Source of the DNA: Lentibacillus persicus
GTDB lineage: Bacteria; Bacillota; Bacilli; Bacillales; Amphibacillaceae
Length of the DNA stretch: 64,000 nucleotides
Direction: 5' to 3'
NCBI RefSeq assembly: GCF_900112705.1
Contig: NZ_FOMR01000001.1
Span: forward strand, 360,945 to 424,944
Positions 50,805 through 60,616 of the stretch are shown piece after piece. A model generated the notes under the pieces. The model had not been told where the DNA came from, did not search any database, and was given only the letters and a program-made list of their open reading frames with translations. A program made the position numbers and the translations under genes. Within the stretch, counting starts at the first letter, position 1, and every line of letters starts with the position of its first letter.

Positions 50805-53756
50805 ATGCACGACCAGGAACATGTAGTTGTGACAATTGATGGAGAGGAATATTTAGGATTCCCTGACCAGAATCTGCTTGATTTAATAAATACTACGGGA
50901 AATACAATACCTCAGATTTGCTACAATGAGTCGCTTGGCCCTGTTCAAACATGTGATACGTGTATGGTAGATGTCAATGGGGAGATTGTTCGAGCCTGCG
51001 GGGCAAAAGTTGAAGCCGGAATGGAAGTGAACACACAGCTTGAAAGTGCTGTTGCCTCCCAAAAAGAAGCACTCGACCGCATTCTGGAGAAACATGAGCT
51101 GTATTGTACGGTTTGTGATTACAATAACGGGGATTGTGAGATTCATAATACGATATCAGATTTTGGACTCGAACACCAATCACGTACGTTTGAACCGAAA
51201 CCGTACGAAGTTGATAATTCATCACCATTTTATCGTTATGATCCCGATCAATGCATATTATGCGGCCGCTGTGTGGAAGTTTGCCAGGATGTTCAGGTTA
51301 ACGAGACGCTGCTTATTGACTGGGAGCGTGAACAGCCACGCGTCGTGTGGGATAACGATGTGCCGATTGATGAATCGTCATGTGTCAGCTGCGGGCAATG
51401 TGTTACAGTCTGTCCGTGCAACGCATTGATGGAGACGTCAATGGTTGGAGAAGCAGGCTATATGACTGATCACGAGCCGGGGCTTTTGCGCTCGATGATT
51501 GAGGTTACGAAAAAGACGGAAACCGGCTACGGACCATTATTCGCTGTATCTGATACCGAAGCATCGATGCGGGAAGAGCGCATTGATAAAACCAAGACCG
51601 TTTGTACATACTGCGGTGTTGGATGCACATTTGATGTTTGGACAAAAGATCGTAAAATATTGAAAGTCGAGCCGCAGCAGGATTCTCCGGCAAATGGCAT
51701 TTCAACGTGTGTAAAAGGGAAATTTGGCTGGGACTATGTTAACTCAGAGGAAAGGCTGACAAAGCCACTCATCCGAGATGGTGAGACCTTTGTCGAGGTT
51801 GAATGGGATGAAGCACTTGATTATACAGCCAAGCGTTTTGCTGAAATTAAAGCGGATAAAGGTTCGGATGCTTTAGGCTTTATCGCTTCATCAAAGGCAA
51901 CCAACGAGGAATCGTACGTCATGCAAAAGCTGGCGCGTCAAGTGTATGGAACGAATAATGTGGATAACTGCTCACGCTATTGTCAATCGCCTGCAACAAA
52001 AGGGCTCTTTCGGACAGTCGGACACGGTGGCGATTCTGGTTCGATTGATGATATTGCAGATGCTGATATGGTGATAACAATTGGCTCTAATACCGCTGAA
52101 TCACACCCGGTGCTGGCATCGCGGATAAAGCGGTCGCAAAAACTGTTTGGCCAGAAGCTTTATGTGTTTGATTTGAGGAAACATGAAATGGGGCAGCGCG
52201 CTGATAAGTTTTTCCAGCCAAAAAGCGGTACCGATCTCGTCTGGCTCTCTGCGGTCACGAAATACATCATCGATCAGGGTTGGGAAGATCGTGAATTCAT
52301 CGACAAGTGGGTCAATAACTTTGATGACTACAAACAATCATTGGAACCATTTACACTCGACTATGCCGAAGAATTAACGGGCATTTCAAAAGATGACTTG
52401 ATTGGTATAGCTGAACAGGTTACGCGTGTAGATAAACTTGCGATTTGCTGGGCAATGGGCGTTACACAGCACCAGCTCGGCAGTGATACAAGCACAGCAA
52501 TTTCCAATCTTCTGCTGGTTACCGGCAATTACATGCGCAATGGCACCGGTGCGTACCCATTGCGTGGCCATAATAACGTTCAGGGCTGCAGTGATTTTGG
52601 AAGCATGCCGAACTATTTCCCGGGTTACGAGGAAGTAGCTGACGATCATGTCCGCAAGCGCTACGAAACAGCGTGGGGTGTGGAAATTCCGAAAGTGCCC
52701 GGTAAAGATAACCATGAAATGATTGGTGCCATTCATGAGGGCACGCTAAATTCGCTGTACATTCTCGGTGAAGATACCGGCATTGTTGATGCTAACATTA
52801 ACTATGTGACCGCGGCGTTTGAAAAGCTGGAATTCATGGTTGTTCAAGATTTATTTTTAACCGAGACAGCAAAATATGCGGATGTTATCCTGCCTGCCGT
52901 TCCAAGCCTCGAAAAAGAGGGGACGTTCACAAATACGGAACGTCGTATTCAGCGTCTGTATAAAGCACTTGACCCTGTAGGTGATTCGCGTCCGGATTGG
53001 GAGATTATTATGGATATTGCGCAGCGTTCCGGCTTCAATTGGGGCTATAACAGTCCGTCTGACATTATGGATGAGTCCGCATCGCTTGCACCGCTTTTCG
53101 CCGGGGTCAGTTACGACAGACTGACAAATTACAACAGCCTGCAGTGGCCGGTTGCTGAAGATGGCACCGATTCACCGCTTTTATTCGTTGATGGGTTTCC
53201 ATTTGCGGATAATAAAGCAAGGCTTTATCCGCTTTCATACGAATTGCTATATGACACAAATGATGAATATGATTTACATGTCAATAATGGCAGAGTACTT
53301 GAGCATTTTCATGAAGGTAATATGACGTATAAGTCTGAGGCACTGACGCATAAAATGCCAACTGCATTTATTGAAATCTCACCTGAACTTGCGGAAGAAC
53401 GCGGCGTGAACGAAGGGGCGGAAGTGAAGTTGATTTCAGAATCCGGGGAAGCAACCGGTGCTGTTCATATTACTGACAGGGTGAGCGGCAAGGAGCTTTA
53501 TTTGCCGCTGAACGATAACGGTAAGACTGCGGTCAATTATTTAACTGACAATTCTGTTGATAAAGATACAGATACACCTGCTTATAAAGAAATAGCCGTT
53601 AAAATGGAAGTTATTAAGAAAAAAGGCAAAAGTCCGTTACCGCCGCATAATTTCCGGCGCGGAAATCCGCAGCCGCAAATTGGCGTACAGCCTGAACGGA
53701 AGTGGGCACGGCGTGACTATGAATTTCCGGGAAGTCAGGTGAAGCAGAATGGCTGA
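50805..53756 (+). CDS. NAD-linked-type formate dehydrogenase, alpha subunit
   Basis: A 983-residue molybdopterin oxidoreductase. The N-terminus is a [2Fe-2S] domain ([19 protein letters not shown]) and an NuoG-like cluster segment; two [4Fe-4S] sites follow ([24 protein letters not shown]). The catalytic part starts with [10 protein letters not shown] and carries Cys in SRYCQSPA as the molybdenum ligand in place of selenocysteine, and ends in the molydopterin-binding domain. It oxidises formate to CO2. It resembles B. subtilis YrhE. ATG 50805 follows GGGAGGGAG. It overlaps its DUF1641 partner by eight bases and needs FdhD, encoded at 28063. Confidence 0.93.
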   Translation: MHDQEHVVVTIDGEEYLGFPDQNLLDLINTTGNTIPQICYNESLGPVQTCDTCMVDVNGEIVRACGAKVEAGMEVNTQLESAVASQKEALDRILEKHELYCTVCDYNNGDCEIHNTISDFGLEHQSRTFEPKPYEVDNSSPFYRYDPDQCILCGRCVEVCQDVQVNETLLIDWEREQPRVVWDNDVPIDESSCVSCGQCVTVCPCNALMETSMVGEAGYMTDHEPGLLRSMIEVTKKTETGYGPLFAVSDTEASMREERIDKTKTVCTYCGVGCTFDVWTKDRKILKVEPQQDSPANGISTCVKGKFGWDYVNSEERLTKPLIRDGETFVEVEWDEALDYTAKRFAEIKADKGSDALGFIASSKATNEESYVMQKLARQVYGTNNVDNCSRYCQSPATKGLFRTVGHGGDSGSIDDIADADMVITIGSNTAESHPVLASRIKRSQKLFGQKLYVFDLRKHEMGQRADKFFQPKSGTDLVWLSAVTKYIIDQGWEDREFIDKWVNNFDDYKQSLEPFTLDYAEELTGISKDDLIGIAEQVTRVDKLAICWAMGVTQHQLGSDTSTAISNLLLVTGNYMRNGTGAYPLRGHNNVQGCSDFGSMPNYFPGYEEVADDHVRKRYETAWGVEIPKVPGKDNHEMIGAIHEGTLNSLYILGEDTGIVDANINYVTAAFEKLEFMVVQDLFLTETAKYADVILPAVPSLEKEGTFTNTERRIQRLYKALDPVGDSRPDWEIIMDIAQRSGFNWGYNSPSDIMDESASLAPLFAGVSYDRLTNYNSLQWPVAEDGTDSPLLFVDGFPFADNKARLYPLSYELLYDTNDEYDLHVNNGRVLEHFHEGNMTYKSEALTHKMPTAFIEISPELAEERGVNEGAEVKLISESGEATGAVHITDRVSGKELYLPLNDNGKTAVNYLTDNSVDKDTDTPAYKEIAVKMEVIKKKGKSPLPPHNFRRGNPQPQIGVQPERKWARRDYEFPGSQVKQNG

Positions 53757-54216
53757 ACAAATTTCCAAAATAAAACGCATGGAGATTCCTGAAGAAACGG
53801 TTCAGGAGAAGAATATTGATGATGTGATAAAAGCCGTCAGCGAAAATAAGGAAGCGATCTTAAAAGGCATAGATTTGCTTGATTCCCTTGAACAAAGCGG
53901 GGCACTTGATATGGTGAACGCTCTCGTTAAACATAGAGAAGATGCGTTGGAGAATGTAATGGAGGAGCTGAATAAACCCCAATATGCGTCAACGCTCGAA
54001 AATTTGCCTCAGTTGATCTTTTTAATTGGAAAATTAAATGTCAACGATCTGGAAAATTTTTCTGACCGGCTGAATCATGGAATGAAAGAAGCGGCGGCTG
54101 CCGGACCATCTGAACAAACATCTTATATTGAATTGATTAGGGCGCTAAAAGACCCTGAAATAAATCGGAGTATAACCATGCTGCTGCAGTTTTTACGCGG
54201 TATGGGAAAAGAATAG
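53749..54216 (+). CDS. DUF1641 protein, formate dehydrogenase partner
   Basis: A 155-residue helical protein of the DUF1641/YrhD family: [21 protein letters not shown] and [24 protein letters not shown] are typical. Family members lie beside formate dehydrogenase alpha subunits and may form a small subunit. ATG 53749 overlaps the end of the alpha gene by eight bases, so translation is likely coupled. A strong terminator follows. Confidence 0.9.
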   Translation: MAEQISKIKRMEIPEETVQEKNIDDVIKAVSENKEAILKGIDLLDSLEQSGALDMVNALVKHREDALENVMEELNKPQYASTLENLPQLIFLIGKLNVNDLENFSDRLNHGMKEAAAAGPSEQTSYIELIRALKDPEINRSITMLLQFLRGMGKE

Positions 54217-54224
54217 CAGTCGAT

Positions 54225-54263
54225 ATCCTGACAACTCGCATAACCGAGTTGTCAGGATTTTTC
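54225..54263 (+). terminator. Terminator of the formate dehydrogenase operon
   Basis: A perfect 14-bp stem, ATCCTGACAACTCG with CGAGTTGTCAGGAT, with a six-base loop and five T residues. Confidence 0.95.
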
Positions 54264-54302
54264 ATTATTTGACTGGAAATAAATCAGTACATGATATATC
54301 TC

Positions 54303-54842
54303 AGAACTGCGAACCGGTAAAAATTTCATTAGCCGATTCTAACGACACATCAGTAATACCCGGGTGCTTGCCGTGCTGCAGGTGATTTCGGAGAAGCAGC
54401 ATCCCTCGCAAATCGTAACATGTTCAGTGAAGTCTTGCTTTGTGCTCGTCGTTTTACGCGGCCTGCTGAAGCATCCGCTCTCCGGCACATATTTCCGCCC
54501 TCGGGCACATATTCCCGCTCTCCGGAACATACTTCAGCTCTCCGGCACATATTTCAGCTCTCCGGCACATATTTTTGTTCTCCGGCGCATACTTCAGCTC
54601 TCCGGCACATATTTCAGCTCTCCGGCACATATTTTTGTTCTCCGGCGCATACTTCAGCTCTCCGGCACATATTTTTGCTCTCCGGAACATATTTCTGTTC
54701 TCCGGCGCATATTTCCGCTCTCCCGCACATATTCCCGCTTTCCGGCATATATGTCTCTGCTCCCCGGCCCCCCGGTTTCTGCTTTCCCGAGGAACCGGTC
54801 TGTCCTTTCGAGATATCGCAGCAAAGTACGTCGCAGTTTATG
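54303..54842. repeat. TAAACTGCG-type element, copy c
   Basis: The left end is AACTGCGAACC (54305-54315) and the right end CGCAGTTTA (54832-54840). The right 60 bases (GGAACCGGTCTGTC and TACGTCGCAG) are clearly related to the right end of copy a. It contains the largest 20-bp tandem array. No gene is supported inside it. Confidence 0.72.
54481..54760. repeat. 20-bp tandem array (fourteen units)
   Basis: Fourteen consecutive units of the type TCCGGCACATATTTCAGCTC. Bases 54541-54600 and 54601-54660 are identical, so a three-unit block duplicated recently. Open frames on both strands result from the repeat and are not genes. Confidence 0.92.
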
Positions 54843-55015
54843 AAAAAACGACAAGTTTTAAGAAATTAACCCTTTTAAAAAGACATTTAGAATTCACAAT
54901 ATTTACTTTTGGGCGCATTTACAATAAAATAGAGTTGTACTATCGCGAGACGATATTACATAAGATAATGGAGGGTTTTATGTTCTGAACTTTCCAAAAA
55001 AGGGGAGGAGAGAAA

Positions 55016-56758
55016 GTGAATAGTATTCTGGTAGCAATTTTAGGTTTAGCTGTTTTTGCGCTGGGCTACCGCTATTACTCTAAGTTTGTAGCGGAAAAGA
55101 TTTTCCGGCTTGACCCCAATTATGTGACACCGGCGCATAAGTATAAAGATGGTGTTGACTTTGTGCCGACAAACAAATTTGTACTGTGGGGGCACCATTT
55201 TACGTCAGTTGCAGGGGCAGCACCGATTCTGGGACCTGCCATCGCAGTTTATTGGGGATGGCTGCCGGCGTTTTTGTGGGTAATTTTGGGCACGGTTTTT
55301 GCTGCAGGGGTCCACGATTTTGGTACACTGGCAGTATCTGTCAGGAACAAAGGGCAGTCAATCGGGACTATTGCCAATAAACTGGTTGGCCAGAGAGCGA
55401 AAATATTGTTTTTATTTATCATTCTTATTCTCGTGTTGATGGTGAACGCTGTTTTTGCATGGGTTATTGCCAACTTATTTATTTCATTTCCAGCAAGCGT
55501 GCTTCCAGTGTTTATTCAAATTCCACTTGCAATCTGGATTGGTCATGCAGTCTACAAAGGTAAGACAAAAATGCTTCTGCCTTCGGTCATTGCGCTCGGC
55601 ATTATGTATCTAACGGCAATTATTACGGCACAAGCCGGATTTTTGCAAATTGATCTTGTCTCATACTTCGGAGGTGAAGGCAGTACTGGCCTGTTTGGGC
55701 TTGGAGCTGTTAACAGCGCGTTTTTGATTTGGATTGTTGTTTTAATGGTATATGTTTACATCGCATCAACGTTGCCGGTATGGAAACTGCTTCAGCCAAG
55801 GGACTTTATTAATTCCCACCAGCTTGTGGTCGGTCTTGGCATTTTATATTTGGGTTTGTTGTTTACGAACCCGGAAATTACCGCGCCGGTTACCAACCCT
55901 GGAGCTGATACGTCATGGTTCCCACTATTGTTCATTACAGTGGCATGTGGTGCCATATCAGGGTTTCACGGTTTGGTATCAAGCGGAACATCTTCCAAGC
56001 AGCTGAATAAAGAAACCGATGCACGATTTGTTGGTTACTTTGGGGCTGTCGGGGAAGGGATACTGGCACTTGTTTCAATTTTAGCTGTTGTCACATTCTT
56101 TGGTTCAACAGATGAATTTTTCGGCACATACAGCAGTTTTTCCGCAGCCAATGAAGCTGGTCTGAATGTGTTTGTTGAAGGTGCCAGTGTACTTGCCGGC
56201 GGCTTGGGCATCCCACCTGCTGTCGCTGCTACAATCGTTTCAGTTATTGTCGTTAGTTTTGCGGCGACAACGCTTGATACGTCCGTCCGTATGATGCGTT
56301 ACATCATTGGTGAGCTTGGAGCGGAATATAACGTGCCGGCATTGACTAAAATGCATGTGGCGACAACTGTTGCGGTTGTCTCGAGCGCAGTTTTGGTACT
56401 GATGCCTGAAGGATCACGCGGTTTTGGATCAGGCGGTTATCTGCTTTGGCCGCTGTTTGGAACCTCGAACCAGTTGCTTGCCGGAATCAGTTTGATGCTC
56501 ATTTCGATTTGGCTGAAAAGACGTGGAAGCAATTACCTGGTGACGCTCATTCCAATGATATTTGTCATGTTCATGACGTTGTGGGCGATGTTCCAGCAAG
56601 TCGTCTTTGAATGGTCGTGGTTTGGAAGTGACCCTAAAATGATGCTGTTCGTTCTCGGGGCCATCATATTTGTATTCGCAGTATGGATTGTTTTAACCGC
56701 TTTCCAGGCTTTAACAGCTAATATGGATTCGGAAGATTTGGATCAAAATATCAAATGA
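55016..56758 (+). CDS. cstA: CstA family carbon starvation transporter
   Basis: A 580-residue membrane protein with about sixteen helices. CstA features are TPAHKYKDGVDFVPTNKFVL, HHFTSVAGAAPILGPAIAV, FHGLVSSGTSSKQLN and a SFAATTLDTSVRMMRYIIGE segment. Family members take up pyruvate or peptides under carbon starvation. The GTG start at 55016 follows GGGAGGAG. It is first in a probable unit with a small CC-ending protein, an ArsA-like ATPase and a dehydrogenase, though a terminator-like hairpin lies in between. Confidence 0.92.
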   Translation: MNSILVAILGLAVFALGYRYYSKFVAEKIFRLDPNYVTPAHKYKDGVDFVPTNKFVLWGHHFTSVAGAAPILGPAIAVYWGWLPAFLWVILGTVFAAGVHDFGTLAVSVRNKGQSIGTIANKLVGQRAKILFLFIILILVLMVNAVFAWVIANLFISFPASVLPVFIQIPLAIWIGHAVYKGKTKMLLPSVIALGIMYLTAIITAQAGFLQIDLVSYFGGEGSTGLFGLGAVNSAFLIWIVVLMVYVYIASTLPVWKLLQPRDFINSHQLVVGLGILYLGLLFTNPEITAPVTNPGADTSWFPLLFITVACGAISGFHGLVSSGTSSKQLNKETDARFVGYFGAVGEGILALVSILAVVTFFGSTDEFFGTYSSFSAANEAGLNVFVEGASVLAGGLGIPPAVAATIVSVIVVSFAATTLDTSVRMMRYIIGELGAEYNVPALTKMHVATTVAVVSSAVLVLMPEGSRGFGSGGYLLWPLFGTSNQLLAGISLMLISIWLKRRGSNYLVTLIPMIFVMFMTLWAMFQQVVFEWSWFGSDPKMMLFVLGAIIFVFAVWIVLTAFQALTANMDSEDLDQNIK

Positions 56759-56811
56759 TAACAAAGCTATCCTGTTGAGATGTGAATAATTCCAGGTTTA
56801 TGACACCAGAG

Positions 56812-56841
56812 AGGGATCAGGTCAATTGCTGATCCCTTTCC
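56812..56841 (+). terminator. Terminator after cstA
   Basis: AGGGATCAG pairs with CTGATCCCT around an eight-base loop, followed by TTTCC. The short T tract suggests partial termination. Confidence 0.7.
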
Positions 56842-56884
56842 AGTTTACCAGGCTTTGAATCAGGAAAGGGAGAGGTGAGAGATC

Positions 56885-57142
56885 ATGCTTGAGCAGCTTA
56901 AGAGGCTTGTGGCGTTTTATGAAGAGGTATTAAGTATGCCGCATCGCCAGGAAATCGCCAGAGAACTGCGTGATCAGGACGATTTGTTTTTATTGCTTTT
57001 ATATTCCGAAATGATAGGGATTCCAAACCCGGTTTATTATTATACACTTGAGTTGTATCCGTATATGATTGAGGAATTCCATGAGTGGCATCTGCGCATG
57101 GGAATGGATAAGTCACCAATGACCGGCATTCGCTGCTGTTAA
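56885..57142 (+). CDS. Cory-CC-star type small protein
   Basis: An 85-residue protein ending GIRCC, with PNPVYYYTLELYPYMIEEFHEWH in the middle. The pattern and the terminal Cys-Cys before the stop match the small family named cory-CC-star, of unknown function. ATG 56885 follows GGGAGAGG. The next gene, 48 bases on, is an ArsA/Get3-like ATPase, so the paired arrangement suggests that the two act together. Confidence 0.72.
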   Translation: MLEQLKRLVAFYEEVLSMPHRQEIARELRDQDDLFLLLLYSEMIGIPNPVYYYTLELYPYMIEEFHEWHLRMGMDKSPMTGIRCC

Positions 57143-57190
57143 GGCATTAATGATGACATTGAACTGTAAGACAGAAAGGAAGTCATACGG

Positions 57191-58135
57191 ATGGAAGTTC
57201 TAAATAAAAAAATTATCTTTGTCGGCGGAAAAGGCGGTGTCGGAAAGTCGACATCTGCTGCGGCGATCGCCTGGAAGTCAGCGAGGGAAGGGCATCGCAC
57301 CTTGTTGATTTCGACGGACCCTGCCCACAATTTAGGGGATATTTTTGACAAAAGAATTGGCGGAAGTATAACGGGTGTTTCGGAAAATCTTTTTGCGCTC
57401 GAAATCGATCCGGCAATTGAGACGGAAGCATATATTAAAGGTGTGAAAGCCAATATCAAAAATGTCGTCCATACCGGTATGATGGAAGAGGTTCACCGGC
57501 AGCTTGACACGGCTAAAGCTTCACCCGGAGCAGATGAAGCAGCGTTATTTGATCGATTGATTTCCATCATATTGGAGGAAAGTGATGATTACGATAAACT
57601 GATTTTTGACACAGCGCCTACAGGCCACACAATACGCTTGTTGTCTCTGCCGGAATTAATGGGTGTGTGGATCGAAGGTATGTTGAAAAAACGTCAGAAG
57701 ACAAATGAAAATTATTCAGCTTTGCTTAATGATGGTGACCCTGTGGAAGACCCGATTTATGATGTGTTAAAAGAACGTCAGGAACGATTCGCCAAGGCGC
57801 GGGAAATTTTGCTTGATGGCAGCTTAACCGGTTTTGTATTTGTGCTTAATCCGGAACGTCTGCCAATTGAAGAAACGAAAAAAGCGATTGATCTACTCGA
57901 TCAGTACCATCTTCATGTGAAGACACTTATCGTCAATAAGGTTTTGCCGGAGGATGCGGATGGTGAATTTATGATTCAACGAAGACAACACGAGCAACAG
58001 TACAAGGAAATGATCAGCAAATCATTTCAAAAACAGGAAAAGATTTACGTTCCGTTGTTCCCACATGATATAATTAAACAAGAACATCTTGAGACAATAA
58101 GTTATTATTTTCGGGAGGAGCAGATAGAAGTATGA
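57191..58135 (+). CDS. ArsA/Get3-like ATPase
   Basis: A 314-residue ATPase of the ArsA/Get3 family with the deviant Walker A loop GGKGGVGKSTSAAAIA, the switch-1 region STDPAHNLGDIF, switch-2 FDTAPTGHTIRLLSLP, and later LNPERLPIEET. Only one ATPase domain is present, as in Get3, so a homodimer is expected. Arsenite transport is unlikely because no arsB or arsR is adjacent. Partners are probably the CC-ending protein upstream. Start ATG 57191 follows GAAAGGAAG. It overlaps the next gene at its stop (ATGA). Confidence 0.88.
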   Translation: MEVLNKKIIFVGGKGGVGKSTSAAAIAWKSAREGHRTLLISTDPAHNLGDIFDKRIGGSITGVSENLFALEIDPAIETEAYIKGVKANIKNVVHTGMMEEVHRQLDTAKASPGADEAALFDRLISIILEESDDYDKLIFDTAPTGHTIRLLSLPELMGVWIEGMLKKRQKTNENYSALLNDGDPVEDPIYDVLKERQERFAKAREILLDGSLTGFVFVLNPERLPIEETKKAIDLLDQYHLHVKTLIVNKVLPEDADGEFMIQRRQHEQQYKEMISKSFQKQEKIYVPLFPHDIIKQEHLETISYYFREEQIEV

Positions 58136-59115
58136 AAGCATTTGTACATGCGTATGGAGAATTAAAAGTAAAAGATATGAACGAGCCATTTGCAGATCAT
58201 GGCCAAGTCAAAGTTTCCCTGAAAACGGCTGGCTTAAATCGACGTGATGTTGCTGTACCAGGGCGCAGAGGAGATGAGGCAGAACCCTTAATTCTCGGTT
58301 CTGACGGCGCTGGTGTTGTAGAGGCTATCGGTGAAGGTGTCTCTGAATTTTCGGTTGGGGATGAAGTGATTGTTAACCCATCACTTGGTTGGTATGAAAA
58401 TGCAGAAGCACCACCAAAGCAGTTTGATATTTTAGGGATGCCTGATAATGGTACGTTTACCGAAACGATTGTCTTGCCTGCTGAACAACTCGAAAAAAAA
58501 CCTGAGCATTTATCCTGGGAAGAGGCAGGTGTATTGGCATTATCAGGGCTGACAGGCTATCGGGCGCTCTTCACTAAAGGAAACCTGCAAGCTGAAGACA
58601 CATTGTTTATCCCAGGTGCCGGGAGCGGTGTTGCAACTTATTTGATTCAATTTGCCAAGAAAGCCGGCGCACGTGTGATTGTTTCCTCAAGAAGCGAAGA
58701 GAAGTGCAATCAGGCACTGGAGCTTGGAGCCGATCGTGCGATTGACACCAACAGTGATTGGTCCGAGGAACTGAAAGATGAGACGATCGACATTGTCATC
58801 GACAGTGTAGGACAGGCAACATTTAACCGGTCGCTTGACGTGCTGGAAAAAGGCGGTCGCTTTGTGACATTCGGGGCCACAACAGACGATACCGTCGAAT
58901 TAAATCTACGTAAGTTTTTCTACGGTCAGTATAAGCTGATTGGTTCGACGATGGGCAGCCAGGAAGAACTTCATGCAATGCTGGAATATATTGAACAGCA
59001 CGAGATTCATCCAATCGTTGACCGGTCCTTTTTACTTGATGACGCCCAAAGTGCGCTTGACTATCTTAAGGCGTCAAAACAATTTGGCAAAGTCGTCTTA
59101 AAAGTCAGTGACTAA
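58132..59115 (+). CDS. Zinc-type MDR alcohol dehydrogenase/quinone oxidoreductase
   Basis: A 327-residue medium-chain reductase. It has the N-terminal GroES-like domain (GLNRRDVAVPGRRGDEAEP, VEAIGEGVSEFSVGDEV) and a Rossmann NAD(P) site, LFIPGAGSGVATYLIQFAKK. The catalytic zinc ligands are not obvious, so it may be a zinc-free quinone oxidoreductase-like member. It begins with an ATGA overlap with the ATPase gene, so translation is coupled. The substrate is unknown. Confidence 0.86.
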   Translation: MKAFVHAYGELKVKDMNEPFADHGQVKVSLKTAGLNRRDVAVPGRRGDEAEPLILGSDGAGVVEAIGEGVSEFSVGDEVIVNPSLGWYENAEAPPKQFDILGMPDNGTFTETIVLPAEQLEKKPEHLSWEEAGVLALSGLTGYRALFTKGNLQAEDTLFIPGAGSGVATYLIQFAKKAGARVIVSSRSEEKCNQALELGADRAIDTNSDWSEELKDETIDIVIDSVGQATFNRSLDVLEKGGRFVTFGATTDDTVELNLRKFFYGQYKLIGSTMGSQEELHAMLEYIEQHEIHPIVDRSFLLDDAQSALDYLKASKQFGKVVLKVSD

Positions 59116-59122
59116 TCGAAAG

Positions 59123-59153
59123 CAGACTCTTCGTGTTGGAGAGTCTGTTTTTT
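59123..59153 (+). terminator. Terminator of the ATPase-dehydrogenase unit
   Basis: CAGACTCT pairs with AGAGTCTG around a nine-base loop, followed by six T residues. Confidence 0.88.
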
Positions 59154-59161
59154 ATATAGCC

Positions 59162-60019
59162 TTACTCTAAATAAGGTGTAATCTTGTCTATGGCCTTCTG
59201 CAGCCGTTCACTATTCCGTTGATAAAGCTGTTTTGATGCTTGATTCTCCGTAGCCAGAGCAAATAATTCTAAATCGGCCTGGCATTTTTTCATTGAAGCA
59301 AGCAGAAGGGGTTTTTCAGTGGGCTCTGGAACCGTTAATTTATCATCGTAAAGGTCAACGGTTAGTTGGCCGTCACTATCCACTTGCGCGAGAAATACAT
59401 TTTCGATGCTGACATTCATTTTTGCGAGTTCGGTTTCCAGCCAGTTGGTGTTTAATGACGCATTTGCCAAAGGCTCGAGCAAGGCTTTTCCATCCATCAC
59501 GACTGTTTGCGGTTCTTTTTCAGGGGCAACGGTCGCGCCTAGCACTTTGGGGGTGATTGGCTGGTTTTCTTTTTTCGGAAGGATATTTACTTTTCCGGTT
59601 GGCTCCAGAACAGCGAACTCAACCTCACGTGCGTTGAAAATGTGATTGTTTCGCAGTTCCTTAAGCAGATCGTCCGTGCTATAACGTTCTTTTTTCAAAT
59701 TGTCCTCCATGATTTTACCATTCTGTATTAGAACCGTGGTTTTCCCCTGAACAATATTCCGGAACCGTTTGCTCTTCAGCTGCGCGAATTCAACGGCAAT
59801 CGGTATAACAAGCCAGACAGCCAGTGCAATAAAACCATACATAGCATTAGTCGTAACATCGGTCACATGAATGGCGACAATGCTTCCGATAACAATCCCG
59901 GTAATATATTGAAATATATCCAGCTGTGACATTTGTTTCTTCCCGAGTGCTTTGGTGATTAAAAATAAAACGATTAAAAAGACAACCGACCGAATCATTA
60001 TTTCAACCCAACCTGGCAT
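59162..60019 (-). CDS. DUF421 (YetF-like) membrane protein of a spoVA-type operon
   Basis: A 285-residue protein: three N-terminal helices (IRSVVFLIVLFLITKALGKK, DIFQYITGIVIGSIVAIHV, YGFIALAVWLVIPIAVEF), then the DUF421 domain (LIQNGKIMEDNLKKERYSTD, LLKELRNNHIFNAREVEFA) and a longer C-terminal part with another small domain. DUF421 proteins occur in the spoVA(2mob) operon linked to high spore heat resistance, as here. ATG 60019 is chosen because AAAGGA lies upstream; ATG 60028 abuts that site. It is the last gene of the operon. Confidence 0.85.
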   Translation of the reverse strand: MPGWVEIMIRSVVFLIVLFLITKALGKKQMSQLDIFQYITGIVIGSIVAIHVTDVTTNAMYGFIALAVWLVIPIAVEFAQLKSKRFRNIVQGKTTVLIQNGKIMEDNLKKERYSTDDLLKELRNNHIFNAREVEFAVLEPTGKVNILPKKENQPITPKVLGATVAPEKEPQTVVMDGKALLEPLANASLNTNWLETELAKMNVSIENVFLAQVDSDGQLTVDLYDDKLTVPEPTEKPLLLASMKKCQADLELFALATENQASKQLYQRNSERLQKAIDKITPYLE

Positions 60020-60054
60020 GCATATCATTCCTTTTTGTTTTTTTTCGGATGAAT

Positions 60055-60258
60055 TTAACTTTTATACTGGGGTTCTTCCTTGGTCAAGTGCAGCACTTGA
60101 CTTTCCAGGTCATTTTGAACGGTCCGTATTGTATTCCGGACCTCCTTGAAAACTTTATCTGCTTCCTGGTCGCTTGTTTTGGCTGAAAGGGACTGGAGTG
60201 TTGCTTCGATACTTTTAATCGAACTGAAACACCCTTTAACTTGTGAACTGACAGTCAT
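60055..60258 (-). CDS. DUF1657 protein, second copy
   Basis: A 67-residue soluble protein starting MTVSSQVKGC, and ending KEEPQYKS. DUF1657 proteins are short helical proteins that flank spoVA(2mob)-type genes in Bacillus. ATG 60258 matches the MTVSSQVK start of the family; an ATG six bases upstream is the alternative. It lies between spoVAE and the DUF421 gene and is intact, unlike the first copy. Confidence 0.85.
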   Translation of the reverse strand: MTVSSQVKGCFSSIKSIEATLQSLSAKTSDQEADKVFKEVRNTIRTVQNDLESQVLHLTKEEPQYKS

Positions 60259-60265
60259 GATCATC

Positions 60266-60616
60266 CTATCCTTTCGGTTTGAAAATGAACGCGCCGATTA
60301 AGCCAAAAATAATGGCAGCCGATATACCGGCACTGGTTACTTCAAATATTCCCGTCACCACGCCGATGATGCCGTGTTGTTCTGCTTCTTGCATGGCGCC
60401 ATGAACCAGCTGATTTCCGAAGTTTGTTATGGGTACCGTTGCCCCGGCACCGGCAAAATCAATCAGCGGGTCGTATAAACCTAATCCATCCAGGATAGCG
60501 CCGGAAATAACAAAAATGGTTAACGTAACACCTGGGTTGAGCTTAAATACGTCGAAAAGAATCTGGCCAATCACACATATTGTCCCGCCGACCACAAATG
60601 CCCAGAAAAAAATCAT
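60266..60616 (-). CDS. spoVAE: SpoVAE-type stage V sporulation protein
   Basis: A 116-residue membrane protein of the SpoVAE(b) type with four hydrophobic helices ([19 protein letters not shown], then [20 protein letters not shown] and [20 protein letters not shown]). With SpoVAC and SpoVAD it belongs to the channel that moves dipicolinic acid in spores. Its ATG overlaps the stop of the spoVAD gene (ATGA). It shares the fold and sequence pattern of SpoVAC encoded two genes earlier. Confidence 0.92.
   Translation of the reverse strand: MIFFWAFVVGGTICVIGQILFDVFKLNPGVTLTIFVISGAILDGLGLYDPLIDFAGAGATVPITNFGNQLVHGAMQEAEQHGIIGVVTGIFEVTSAGISAAIIFGLIGAFIFKPKG

Noticed and set aside
54339-54988. Long frames on both strands across the larger array (up to 159 codons)
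   Set aside because: Same reason: repeat-derived, several overlapping frames, no start signal, no family.
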